This document shows, piece by piece, positions 37,387-47,189 of a DNA stretch of 64,000 nucleotides. Location: contig QUOL01000009.1 in the NCBI GenBank assembly GCA_009761415.1, positions 992,001-1,056,000 on the forward strand, in the 5' to 3' direction. The stretch comes from Sarcomyxa edulis. Its lineage: Eukaryota > Basidiomycota > Agaricomycetes > Agaricales > Mycenaceae. Numbering within the stretch: position 1 is the stretch's first letter; every line of letters begins with the position of its first letter. Under the pieces are notes generated by a model. The model ran no database searches. It had not been told where the DNA came from and saw nothing but the letters and a program-made list of their open reading frames with translations. The translations under genes and the position numbers were made by a program.

Positions 37387-39531
37387 ATGGCGATTCCTAG
37401 GTTCTCACTATCCCTACGGTCCAGTTTTCGTATCGATCGGAGATGTTTTGCAACTTCAGGCCGTACATCGACCCCACGTTCATTCAAATTCCCTCGACGA
37501 ACGACATACGCATTACTTGGTCTAGGAGCGATATATTTTGTAGACAAGCAGTTTAATGCCTCCTCTATATCCCGGAATTGTAGAACATTATGGACCGTTC
37601 GTTCATCTCCACAGAATCATCATCGAGACATGCTGACTTGCTTTTCCAGTGTGCCATGATCACCATAGACTATAAACTTAACTTTACCCCAGAGAAAAGT
37701 GAACTCATCCCAGAGCTGCATGAACGTGTTGCAAATCGAATGTGGAACCTCTTCACCTTAAACGGAGGTCTTTACATCAAAATAGGTATTCACTTTCATA
37801 TCCAGGCCTTATCTTCAATCTAATGTAGTCGACAGGTCAAGCAATAGGCGCCAATGCTGCCCTCCTTCCCAAAGCAATGCAAGTCAAATTCGCAAAGCTG
37901 TTCGACGACGCACCGCAGATACCTCTTTCCACCGTCAAAGAGGTCTTCCAAGCTGAATTCGGTCGACCACCATCAGGACCCGGGGGTATGTTCGAAATAT
38001 TCCAGGAAGAAGCCGTAGCGAGTGCAAGCATTGCACAGGTGCACAAGGCGAAGCTTTGGCCGACGACAGAAGGAGAGAAGGAAAGGTGGGTTGCAGTCAA
38101 AGTGCAAAAACCTGACGTACGGAAACAGATGGAATGGGATTTAGGAGCGTACCGAGCTGTGATGTGGATGTTCGAGCATTGGGCCTTTGATCTCCCCGTT
38201 TACTTCGTCGTCGGTGCGTCTCCACCTCCACTCTCGTTCTTTGTGTCATTAGTCCTTGATTCGTTCACTTAGACTTTATATCCGACCATCTACGAGCGGA
38301 ACTGGATTTCGTTCAAGAGGCCGCCAACGCATCCCAGACAGCTAAATTCATTGCATCAGAACCCCTCCTTGCAAATAAAGTTCACATTCCAAAGGTCTAC
38401 CCGGAGTTCTCAACCAAGAGAATAATGACGGCCGAATGGATAGAAGGTGTCCGGCTAAGTGACAAAGTAGGTATACGTCGACTTATGGGCGAACGCGAAC
38501 CGAAGATACCCAACAATACCCCTTCTTCAGTTGCTTCTGCGCCTAACACCATCACTATCCCTTCAACCCAGCCCTCTTCCACGTACCCCGCTCCCCTCAA
38601 AGGTGGCGTCAAATCAATAATGAAAACCATGGTCGAGCTATTCAGCGCACAGATGTTTAGCTGGGGCTGGGTGCATTGTGATCCGCATCCAGGAAACATT
38701 ATTATCCGGCCTCATCCAAGTAATCCTACCCTCCCACAGCTCGTACTCTTAGATCATGGACTATATGTCCAGGTGAACGAGGAATTTCGGAGACAATACG
38801 CACAATTATGGAAAGGGTTGTTGGGTGCCGATTGGCGCGCAGTGGAGAACGTCTCAAAGGAGTGGGGCATTGGAACACCTGATTTGTTTGCGAGTGCGAC
38901 GTTGATGAAGCCTGTCAAGTTGAATGGGAGGGAATATAAAGAAGGGGAGACGAAGCAGGAGGACTTCGCAAAGTTGAGTCAGTATGAGCAGAGCGTGAGG
39001 ATGAAGGCCAAGTTGAAGATGTTTTTGACGGATACGGATAAGATGCCCAAGGCGCTGATCTTTCTTGGGAGGAATATGAGGTGTGTATCGAGTTTGAATC
39101 ATCTATACCGTCAAGATTGACCGACATGACCTTCGTTTCTTAGGATGGTACAGGGTATGTTGTGCTTAATCAACTACCGTAGATACCCTGAACTCACTTC
39201 AGCCTACTCATGTCCAGGAAACAACCAATCCCTCGGCTCTCCCGTCAACAGGATCAAGATCACCGGCTACTGGGCCTCTCGCTCGTTAACTCGGTCCCCC
39301 AGCCTTTCGTTGACGCAGCGATTGCGAGAATATTGGTATTACATGGTATTCCGGAGTGCGATGATTTCACTTGATATCGTGTTTTGGGCTAGCAAAGCTA
39401 GACAGTGGGTGATGAGCAGATTTTTTGGTCGGTATGCGGAGGGCTTTGAGGAGGAGTTGGAGAGATCCATGCGGGGCTTTGCGAAGAGTAATTTTGGAGT
39501 TGAGGTTGCTGCTGATGTGTTTGAGGGATGA
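37387..39531 (+). CDS. ABC1/UbiB atypical kinase, mitochondrial (ADCK1/Mcp2-like)
   Basis: A member of the atypical kinase family linked to coenzyme Q and mitochondrial lipid homeostasis. The N-terminus (MAIPRFSLSLRSSFRIDRRCF) is a strong mitochondrial presequence, followed by one membrane segment (YALLGLGAIYFVD). Hallmarks in order: GGLYIKIGQAIG (the KxGQ motif), SIAQVHKA, WVAVKVQKPDV (lysine), MTAEWIEGVRLSD, GWVHCDPHPGNI (catalytic Asp/Asn), LLDHGLY (DHG in place of DFG). A Pro/Thr/Ser-rich insert (NNTPSSVASAPNTITIPSTQP) splits the kinase core. An 11-nt exon (39144-39154) encodes the RMVQG turn after RN. The C-terminus is a membrane-associating helical domain. About 600 residues; closest by architecture to ADCK1 and yeast Mcp2. 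Confidence 0.9.
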
Positions 39532-39745
39532 ACATGATTGTACTCGGGCTCGCTTTGCTCTCTTAGAAAGGACCGCTCCACTATATTATAGCACGTAATT
39601 TATCTGTGTATCATACACGCTGGGGGAGGACATACATCTAGGACTTTGTTCAGCGCTGGAATACAGTGCTTGTCATGTACCTAGTGCCTAGACCAAGCCC
39701 TAAATTTTAGCTTTTAGATGGCCTGTGTGGTGATTTCGAAGTTCA

Positions 39746-39812
39746 ACGCGACGCGACGTCCGAGTTACACGTAAGATCGTGACAGCAGTCGCGTGACAGA
39801 CGCGTGACACGT
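39746..39812. promoter_or_regulatory. CGCG-rich promoter cluster before MID1
   Basis: Contains ACGCGACGCGACGTC (39746-39760) and GTCGCGTGACAGACGCGTG (from 39788) within 70 bp, 40-110 nt upstream of the Mid1 start. ACGCGT resembles the MluI cell-cycle box, but that role is only inferred. Confidence 0.4.
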
Positions 39813-39852
39813 AGGCAACAGAAATTTCATCTGAATTTCCAAACCTCGCAGG

Positions 39853-41428
39853 ATGCTACCTCTCTCTCTCCTTCTCTTCATCTTCGCCCAAACATCCTTC
39901 GCTCAACAGTCGACATTGCATCTCGATTCTGTCTCAAGTTTCAATTCTACTTCAATCCCAAATCCACCTTTATTCACAATTCCAACCGGGGACAATCTTA
40001 CCATCTCGATCGCTCTGTGCTCAGCCAACGCCACTTCTTCTCCCCGGTTTTTCGTAACAAATAGCTCTTCTGTCGCAGATCCTGGGTCCTCTGGAGGTAC
40101 AGATGTGTTTGAGATAGTCTTGAATGAGGGCCAAGGCAATTGGACCGGAGTTTTCCCGACAGGCGGTGTGTTAGCTGTCGAAGATGCAAACAAGACGACA
40201 TTCCAGATCGGCGTCTCGGATGGAGGTTTGCGACAGAATTGGACCTCGGATGATAGTATGGACTGATATATACCACTCTAGAACCTCTACACGAAATTTT
40301 AGACCAGCTACCGCTCCTTGGAGACACGACAGCAAACCAAGCTCTCATATTTTCGCCTCCGTTCAACCCGACCCCACTCTCGCAACCCTCTTATCCGAAT
40401 TACACACTTCCTCTTGCAAATGTCTCGGCTCCTAGCCCTCCAACAACCTTCCCAAACTTCACCCTTGTCATCGCCCCAACTGGATCATCTAATACATCGC
40501 TGACGACCATCCATCAGACGGGATGCTTATTGGGTGCTCAGAAATCCTCGGGGAAAATTGTTAGTGAATCATTATGGCTTCGAGACGAGGAAGGTTGGAG
40601 AACACAATGGATCATCGGGGCTTTGAATCCTTTGACGAATTATACTGCGTATGTGATACAAGACAAGACAAAAGTCAGCGGACCTATATTCTTCGTAACT
40701 AAATCTCGTATGTTGGCAGCCATCCCTTGGTTTAACTTGACACTAACTGGAAGCTGTTTCTAGCGACATTCTCATGTCCTCTAGTGTCATCTCTTCCGTA
40801 TTGTCCCAACATCGCGTACGCAATCCCTCTGCCCGCTCCTTCTTTCCCATCAACGACATATAACTCGCATAATCTCCCCGCTTCTATATCACAACCACTC
40901 CTCTCATCGCTCACAAACTTCACGACCTCTCTCCTGACATTCGCTTGTGGACGAGACAATTATTCTCCTCTCATGACGTGTGCAGATTGTCAAGCCCAAT
41001 ACCGGAAATGGCTCTGTACCGTCAGTTTCACGCGATGTGGCGAAGCCATACATTCTCCTTCCTCTTCGTCTGCTTCGTCTTCGTCTTCCTCATCCTCCCT
41101 AGCCTTCCTTGCCTCCCTCCGCTCTCACACCTCATCAAGGCCATCTCCCACCCCCGCTCTCCTCTCCCAACCCACGTCCACCACCCCTCGAAACCCTAAC
41201 TTTCCTAACATGACTTCAACCTACACAGCCCTTCTCCCATGTCTCGAAGCATGCACAGCTCTCGACCGTGCATGTCCAAACTTCCTAGGAATCGCATGTC
41301 CTGTTCCGCGGTTCAACGCCGCGGCGAGCTACGGTGTCGGGTTTGTGGATAGCGAGAATAACGCGGGGGATGGACTGACGGGGCAAGCACAGGATCGGTG
41401 GGGGAATATTTGGTGTAACAGTGGATAA
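39853..41428 (+). CDS. MID1: Mid1, subunit of the stretch-activated calcium channel
   Basis: The extracellular regulatory subunit that works with the Cch1 channel in low-affinity calcium uptake. It begins with a signal peptide (MLPLSLLLFIFAQTSFAQ), then a Ser/Thr-rich, heavily N-glycosylated ectodomain (many NxS/T, for example SANATSS, NYTLPLANVS). The C-terminal cysteine region has the family pattern: FSCPLVSSLPYCPNIAYAIP, TFACGRDNYSPLMTCADCQAQYRKWLCTVSFTRCGE, and LLPCLEACTALDRACPNFLGIACPV, ending WGNIWCNSG. Three exons; the first intron is best taken as 40256-40302, since the nearer acceptor would leave only 26 nt. About 480 residues. A serine homopolymer run interrupts the Cys region. Confidence 0.88.
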
Positions 41429-42907
41429 ATTATGTCTTGTTAATCATCTGGATGGACGGGTATCTGTTTGTATATTGTGAGATCACTCCTTTACCAAGAC
41501 ATGGACTCGGACGGTTCTATTACTTTACTTCTACTTATTGTTGTCATATGTACCATAGTGCGCGTACATAGCGCGTTGCTTTGCATCCCCTTTCTCATAC
41601 ATAGTCGAGGAAATATACCACGTTGATTGCCTATTTTTATTCCTTCCTCTAGATTTGTCCCTTGGAGGCGGAATCATTCCTCTCGACCGAGTACTATACA
41701 TCCGAAACAGTCACCAGCTGCTCGAGACAAGCACCTGGGAGGTGAATATTCGAACAACATAGTCATCGTCCAATTATTCCAGTCGTACAAAAAGAAGGGT
41801 CGAGGGGACATGAGCTTGAGCATAAGCATCACTAAGATCGATGGCCATACCGACGGCATCAGCTCGAAGGCGAGAATAGAATGGACCGCAGCGGCATAGC
41901 CTATAATCAGTTGGGAGAAGGGTATTCGGGAAGCGGGCATCTGAGGTATGGAACAGCATTGTGGCTTGAGCGTACTCAACACCCGATTGGATACCGTGAC
42001 TGTCGTCGATATAAAGGTAGTACCACCTAAGACTGGTACATTGTCAAAATGGGGCTCACCATCTGTAGATATTACGTGGTCGTTGTCGAGAGTATTCAAC
42101 TCACGCAAGGTATGACATGCGCCGCTGCATTGCGCCCATGAATCGTGTGAGTGCTGCCTTCCAAATGGTGATGACTCTGATGAGGCATGAATCAAGCCCC
42201 ACGAATCAACTTGTGGTCTATGTCTCCTCTGCAGCGATTGGAGCATCGGATGATATATATCAAGACCAAGTGAATGAAGAGATGTTCAAAGGAGGATACA
42301 ATCGAGATGTAATTGCCTAGGAGACACGGGGAAAGCGGGACATTGAGCACGTTTTGACAACGTTCGTATACAATACAGATCTCTCTCCAAGTTCTTCAGT
42401 GTTACTTGGTGGATAGCTAGCTGCATCTCCAGCTTTTAGAGGGTCGGGTGGACATGGTAGTTGCGATTTGAAAAAAGCCTTTGCGAAAAGACGCCGTAAA
42501 ATTAATCGATTATGAAATAAATTGAATATATTCCCTCTTCCCCTCCTCCTACCGTCACGGCAAGTCTTGTTGGCAACCTTCGCTCTTTTCTTGCGCAGAA
42601 ATGCGCTCATAAATCACTCACTTCTACCGTGAAATCTAGGGGATCCCTAATCTTACTTTCTCAGGTTTGACTTTGGGCCTTAACTTTACGCCTTTTTCCC
42701 AGCTGCAGCCGTTACGGAGTAGTTCGAACAACAAGGACTCCATCTATCTCGTATCTATAGACTCGTCTCAGCCTATAAATCGCTTAAAGGACGCAGAGCG
42801 ATCCTATCCACACCTTTCATTCCCCACCGTCACTTTCTTGGACTTTCGCAGACTCTCTCTCTCACTTACAGGTTTGAGGCCAAAGGCCCAACCGTCATTC
42901 TAACGAT
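41429..42907. other. Intergenic; long minus-strand frame not supported
   Basis: About 1.5 kb. A minus-strand frame at 41674-42246 (190 codons) has no recognisable motif and is mirrored by an open plus frame. Another at 42317-42610 is basic and low-complexity. The right end holds the promoter of gene B (TATAAAT at 42774-42780). Confidence 0.4.
42774..42780 (+). promoter_or_regulatory. TATA box of gene B
   Basis: TATAAAT 128 nt before the ATG at 42908, followed by a C/T-rich leader of the usual mushroom type. Confidence 0.55.
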
Positions 42908-45858
42908 ATGAACCCACATTTTACATTTCCTCGCGCTCAAGCACCTACTCCAAGACCTCCCGCTAATCCGACACATTCATCCTCTGATACGCTGACTACC
43001 TCCGCGGAACCAATCGGTCCCGCCGGAAACCGTGAATCGAACGCTTTGCGTGCTTCAGTACTTGACGTCGCTCTCCAGCTTGGTATAGGTGAGAATGGCA
43101 GCACAGTCGCGAACTGGATGTTCAACGACCCTATCGGGGAAGAGGATGAGGAGGTGAGCTACCGTGATTCGTCAATCATTTGACAATTGTCTCGTACAGC
43201 GGAAAATATGATTTCCAGCATTTTTCGAGTCGTTTGTTGTTCATCCTTCTGGCATTTTTCTCGTCCTTTATTTCCGCATCCTCATGGGAACGTTTTCTGA
43301 CGCGACAGAAATCATTATAGGACCAACACTCGAGCTCGCCCGGTTTGACGTCTGGTTCTACAGCCACATCCGAAGAATCCACTAACAACTCTCCCCTCGT
43401 CGGGTATAATTCTGGCTCTACTGCCCATAGCAAAACTGGACTCTACCCTTCTGACCCAGGCAACAACAAGAACGGCAATGAAGGAGCTGATGCCATCGCA
43501 GTACCTAATCGATCCGAAGATTCTCAGAAGATCGCACCGTTGAAGGTTCCTGTTAGACCTCCGCCTGTACCACAGTCACAATCGAATGTGGGCTCTGACG
43601 GACACAAGAAACTGAAGAAAAAGAAAGGTGATGGGAATGGATACGAGAGTGATGGCGGTTATGTTAGTGGGGCAGAAGGGAGAGGCCGCAAGTCGAAGAC
43701 GAAAGAGGGTGATACTGAAGGTGGCATTTCGAAAGCGGAGAAGAAGCTTAGGGAGAAGGAGGAGAAGGAGCGGGCGAAAGAAGAGAAGGCGCGTCGTGCT
43801 CGGGAAGTTAAAGAGGAAAAGGCTAAGAAAAAGGTGGAGAAAGATGCTGGATATGAGACTGAGGGGCATGCGGAAGACAAGTCGAAGAAAGAGAAATCGA
43901 GGTCAAAGAGCAGAACAAGGAGTAAGAAGGATGCGGCGTATGAGACTGACGATGGGTATATCTCTTCGAAGGAGAAAAAGGATAAGAAGTCCAGGTTCTT
44001 CAGGCTCGGGTCGAGAGCGTCGTCAAAGTCGGATCTACACCAAGACGGGAGTGGAGGAGAAATACCGCCTATGCCAGAGCTACCCATGCCACTACCTATT
44101 GCAGACAGGTTCGCCAGCAGTCGGACTGGGACACCAGCACCTACACTCCACAGTAATGCAACATCGACGGTAGGGGCTTCTTCGATCGCCGGGTCATCTC
44201 TGGGTACAGGAAGGACGTCGGATCTGCGATTAGATATGAATTTCCAGAGGGCTTCAGAAGATGATGGAGGGTTTGACTCGGGCTCTCCAGAGAGTCCAGA
44301 GAAAGTCAAACGAAGTGCTGAACCCTTCAGCAATAGCGAATTAGACACTCCAAACTCCAGTGGACACACGGGCGCGAGCGGGAGTCAGTCCACTCTGAAC
44401 TCCTTGCCTAATCCATTGTCGCCGTCATTATCACCGTCGAGATCCAGGTCGATATTCAAAAGGCCGACTTCGCCCGCCACTGTCGCAAAACCTACGATAT
44501 CATATCCTCTCACTCGCTCTACATCTCCAATAATACCACCTGTTCCCTCGTCCTCCCCTTCTCCCGTTTCATCTCCCGCGTCTCCATCCCCATCTCCGTC
44601 ACCTGCTCTTGCTACTCCTCATTCCTTATTTGGACGAAGCCCGACCAAGCGTATACCAAGTCCTCTTTCTTTCGCTTCCAAACTGACCGGCGGGAACAAC
44701 AAAGTTCCAGTGGCGTCGTCCCGTCTTGATTCTTCTCTAGACGCAGGCTCGTCTCCTTCATCCGATGGACTCTCGCCATTCATCATGGTCACACCTGTAC
44801 AAGATTCCACACCGTCTCCCATTGGCGCTAACGATGATTCATTGAAACCTAGAGTCCGACACGTACCTTCACAAATCAGCATAATCCCATCTTCTGATTA
44901 TATCGTACCGTCACCGTTACCCCCGAGTCCGCGTCTCATGTCTCCATCTGCACTGGCCATGTACGACGTCCCGCCCCCGAGTCCACCACCTACCGGTCCA
45001 CTACCAAGGCCTCCGTCGTTTTTGTCTACTGATATCAGTCGAGCAGTAAGTCCCATGTCCATACGCTCTCAGGGGTCAATGATACAAAGAGGTCGAGAGT
45101 CGCCATTCCCCGCTAAACCAATTCTGCACCCGAACGGGAAGAGACCTGATTCTTTTGGAGCGGGATTAGAGGCGAGGATGAGGGTGAAACGGTATAGGGA
45201 TCTGTATGCTGTTCCGAGTCCGGTTGGTGGATGGAAAGCACCAGGAGCTGCTGGCGTGCACGGTTCCCGTCCTGGAATTATGGACTGGCAAGACAATAAG
45301 GGGGGTCCCGTGAATCATGCGGAGACACCTGGGATCCATGTGGAACAGCCCAGTGATGATGAAAATGATGCAGAGGATGGGGAGAATGAGGAGATGAGAG
45401 AGGTGTTGGGTCGATTTTCGTATTCGGACGACAACGTAGACATGGAATTTACAGGTGGGAGTGCACTGAAGAGAACGCAATCCGCTGAAGGGTTATCCGT
45501 AACTCGTCGCCCTTCTGCAAAGAGCTCTGTCGCCACCGACGATGACGACCGTTCCAGATATCCAGAGGAAGATAGGACAGCTGGCCGGTCTACTATGTAT
45601 ATGGTAGAACATGGTGGCAGCACTATCAGTGGCTTTGGAGGCGATTCGAGTCGGAATAGCAGATGGAGCGAGCTCGAGGTTGGCAGCATGTATAGTAGCC
45701 GTGCGAGCTTCATGGACAATGACAAGAGCGGGGAGACGAGGGAACGATTCGTGCAAAGGGTTGAGGCGATGTTTGACGTGTCTGGGAGAGAGAAGCCTCA
45801 GCGTCCAGATATTCCACCTGTCCCGAAGTTGCCTGTAGACTTGACAGGCAGATTTTGA
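42908..45858 (+). CDS. Low-complexity protein 'B', paralogue of the gene at 17906
   Basis: Two exons (42908-43153 and 43321-45858) separated by a 167-nt intron give 927 residues of unknown function. Residues 45-75 contain NALRASVLDVALQLG and VANWMFNDP. A Lys/Glu/Arg-rich middle carries repeated Tyr-Glu-Ser/Thr-Asp modules (GYESDGGYVSG, GYETEG, AYETDDGYISS) followed by KKSRFFRLGSRASSKS. A long Ser/Pro-rich stretch includes FIMVTPVQ and closes with QRGRESPFPAKPIL and a basic ARMRVKRYRDLY. All four blocks occur in the same order in protein A. An acidic region and short SR-rich patches follow, ending in VEAMFDVSG. It is mostly disordered, with no membrane segment. A scaffold or regulatory protein is a guess. 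Confidence 0.75.
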
Positions 45859-46926
45859 ACAGCCGATTGGTTCCCATAACTTATTATTCTCAGCATCACC
45901 TACCGTTCGTTTTCGTAATAATCTTTTCCAATTTGTTGTATCATTTCTTGGTTTTGGTGGTCTTATGTTTTCTAGTCATCCTGGTGTTCATTTGCTATCA
46001 ATGAATCAGCTGTTTTTATTGACAAATCCGGATTGGAGTAGACCTCCAAGTATTCCCCAAGTCGAACAGCTCGAACCTGCACTTGGAGAATGTGGATGAG
46101 TGTTTGTACGAAGACGATGCGAAACACATCCTCCTTGACGTGCGCAAACAAGTCGGGCAAATAGAATTACTCACTATGTACACTATCATCGTCACTGTGA
46201 GGGACTCGCCTCTCAAGGCACCAGTGGCACGTCGCTGTTCAAAGGATATGCGTGCACTAACTCGACAGGTTTCTGCGTACTACCAAGTCACTCGAATAGG
46301 TGCGGGATGTATAGATGCTTCACGCTCTCCAGAGACAAGTGAGACAACCGCCCGGAACAGCCCAGAACGCGGCGACACGTGACACATTCGCGTCGCGTCG
46401 CGCGCAGAATCCTCCACATGCCTCTCACTTTGCCACTCTCCGACTCTCTTGGGACTCTCTTTTTGGCTCCAGCATGTATATATCTGCATTTCCACATACT
46501 CAGAGTGCTCGTAGGAAGTAGAATGTTATAGGCGTCTTTAAATGGGTGGTCAACGCAAGGTCACGGTACTTGAATGTGCAGCCCTTACCTAAGCGAGGGT
46601 GGACGCAAGGCGCCTGCACGTGACGCACGTCGCGTCGCGTCGCGTGGAGCTCGCGCGTACGATCATCCCCATGCCTCCCCACTCCTCCTCTCTCTGGATA
46701 CTAAATTCGGGGGCTCTTTTTTTGACTGGAATATGTGTATACCTTCATTTTAGGATAGTCAGAACGTCCATTGAAGGTACGTTGATCTGGATTTCCGCGC
46801 CCTACTTAAATATGCGGAATTTCCTTCATTTCTTCCTAAACACGAGATTCTCCCGATTGATTTATTCTCTGACAACTGGAAAAGACGGAATAAGGATGTA
46901 TACCCTTTAATCAGGACGTATTACAC
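45859..46926. other. Gene-free interval with a diverged tandem duplication
   Basis: Holds the 3' UTR of gene B, a short minus-strand frame (45972-46160) without support, and two diverged copies of a promoter-like unit (46376-46515 and 46617-46770). Each copy starts with CACGTGAC and a (CGCGT) run, then CATGCCTC, a T-tract and a short tail. Confidence 0.5.
46376..46770. repeat. Diverged direct repeat with CACGTGAC and CGCGTCGCG
   Basis: Copy 1 starts with CACGTGAC at 46376 and a CGCGTCGCGTCGCGCG run to 46405. Copy 2 starts with CACGTGAC at 46617 and CGTCGCGTCGCGTCGCGTG to 46647. Both continue through CATGCCTC, CTC-rich sequence, a T5/T7 tract and ATGT(A/G)TATA. Spacing is 241 bp. Confidence 0.55.
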
Positions 46927-46962
46927 ACAACTATGGTGAAGCGGTTATCATGCTTGCCTTCC
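46927..46962 (+). pseudogene. 5' half of a tRNA-Gly(UCC) gene (positions 1-36)
   Basis: Reads exactly like positions 1-36 of tRNA-Gly(UCC): acceptor strand ACAACTA, TG, D-stem GTGA / TCAT around AGCGGTTA, then G, anticodon stem CTTGC and loop CTTCC, ending at the last anticodon base. The A box is present, but there is no 3' half or B box nearby. Immediately after, the sequence turns into an inverted copy of its own D-arm region. The missing half is found at 55982-56016. Confidence 0.75.
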
Positions 46963-46995
46963 GAGAAAACTGGGCCCATGATAACCGCTTCACCG
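46936..46995. repeat. Inverted repeat made from the tRNA D-arm
   Basis: GGTGAAGCGGTTATCATG (46935-46952) is followed after about 24 nt by its exact reverse complement CATGATAACCGCTTCACC (46977-46994), forming an 18-bp stem. The motif CCGAGAAA occurs once in the loop (46961) and once just outside the second arm. Confidence 0.8.
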
Positions 46996-47031
46996 AGAAA
47001 GCACCTGCAAAAGGGGGTACCTAGAGGGAGT

Positions 47032-47041
47032 TGCAAAAATT
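47032..47041 (-). terminator. Pol III T-tract after tRNA-Gly
   Basis: On the minus strand the tRNA 3' end is followed by AATTTTTGC, a run of five T that would terminate RNA polymerase III. Confidence 0.55.
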
Positions 47042-47125
47042 TACAGCCAAGGGGAATCGAACCCCTACCGCTTGCTCACACAGACAGTCTGGAAGGCAAG
47101 CATGATACCGTTTCACCATAGCTGT
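47042..47125 (-). tRNA. tRNA-Gly(UCC) with a 13-nt intron
   Basis: The minus strand folds as a full cloverleaf: acceptor ACAGCTA with TGGCTGT (one T-G pair), D-stem GTGA/TCAT with a GG-containing loop, anticodon stem CTTGC/GCAAG with loop CTTCCA plus A38, T-arm AGGGG-TTCGATT-CCCCT, and discriminator A. Anticodon TCC lies at 47091-47093. The 13-nt intron (47077-47089, minus strand GACTGTCTGTGTG) sits at the canonical 37/38 position. A T5 tract follows the 3' end on the minus strand, a Pol III stop. The A box lacks one T found in the split copy at 46927. Confidence 0.82.
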
Positions 47126-47146
47126 GATGCTACAGGCCCTACTAAG

Positions 47147-47189
47147 GATATCTCGATCGACACTGCCAGGGATATCTCGATCGAGATAT
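47147..47189. repeat. Left palindromic sites GATATCTCGATCG
   Basis: GATATCTCGATCGA occurs at 47147-47160 and again at 47171-47184. The second copy extends into a perfect 18-bp palindrome, ATATCTCGATCGAGATAT (47172-47189). It is nearly identical to the palindrome at 55862-55881 near the other end. Confidence 0.8.

Noticed and set aside
41674..42246. 190-codon minus-strand frame
   Set aside because: No motif, no leader, no partner exon, and open frames on the other strand.
43576..44369. Phe/Ser-rich minus-strand frames opposite gene B
   Set aside because: Antisense of the Lys/Glu-rich repeat region; no independent signal.
46083..46382. 99-codon plus-strand frame starting MENVDECLYEDD
   Set aside because: The opposite strand is equally open, there is no family resemblance, and its end runs into the repeated promoter-like unit.
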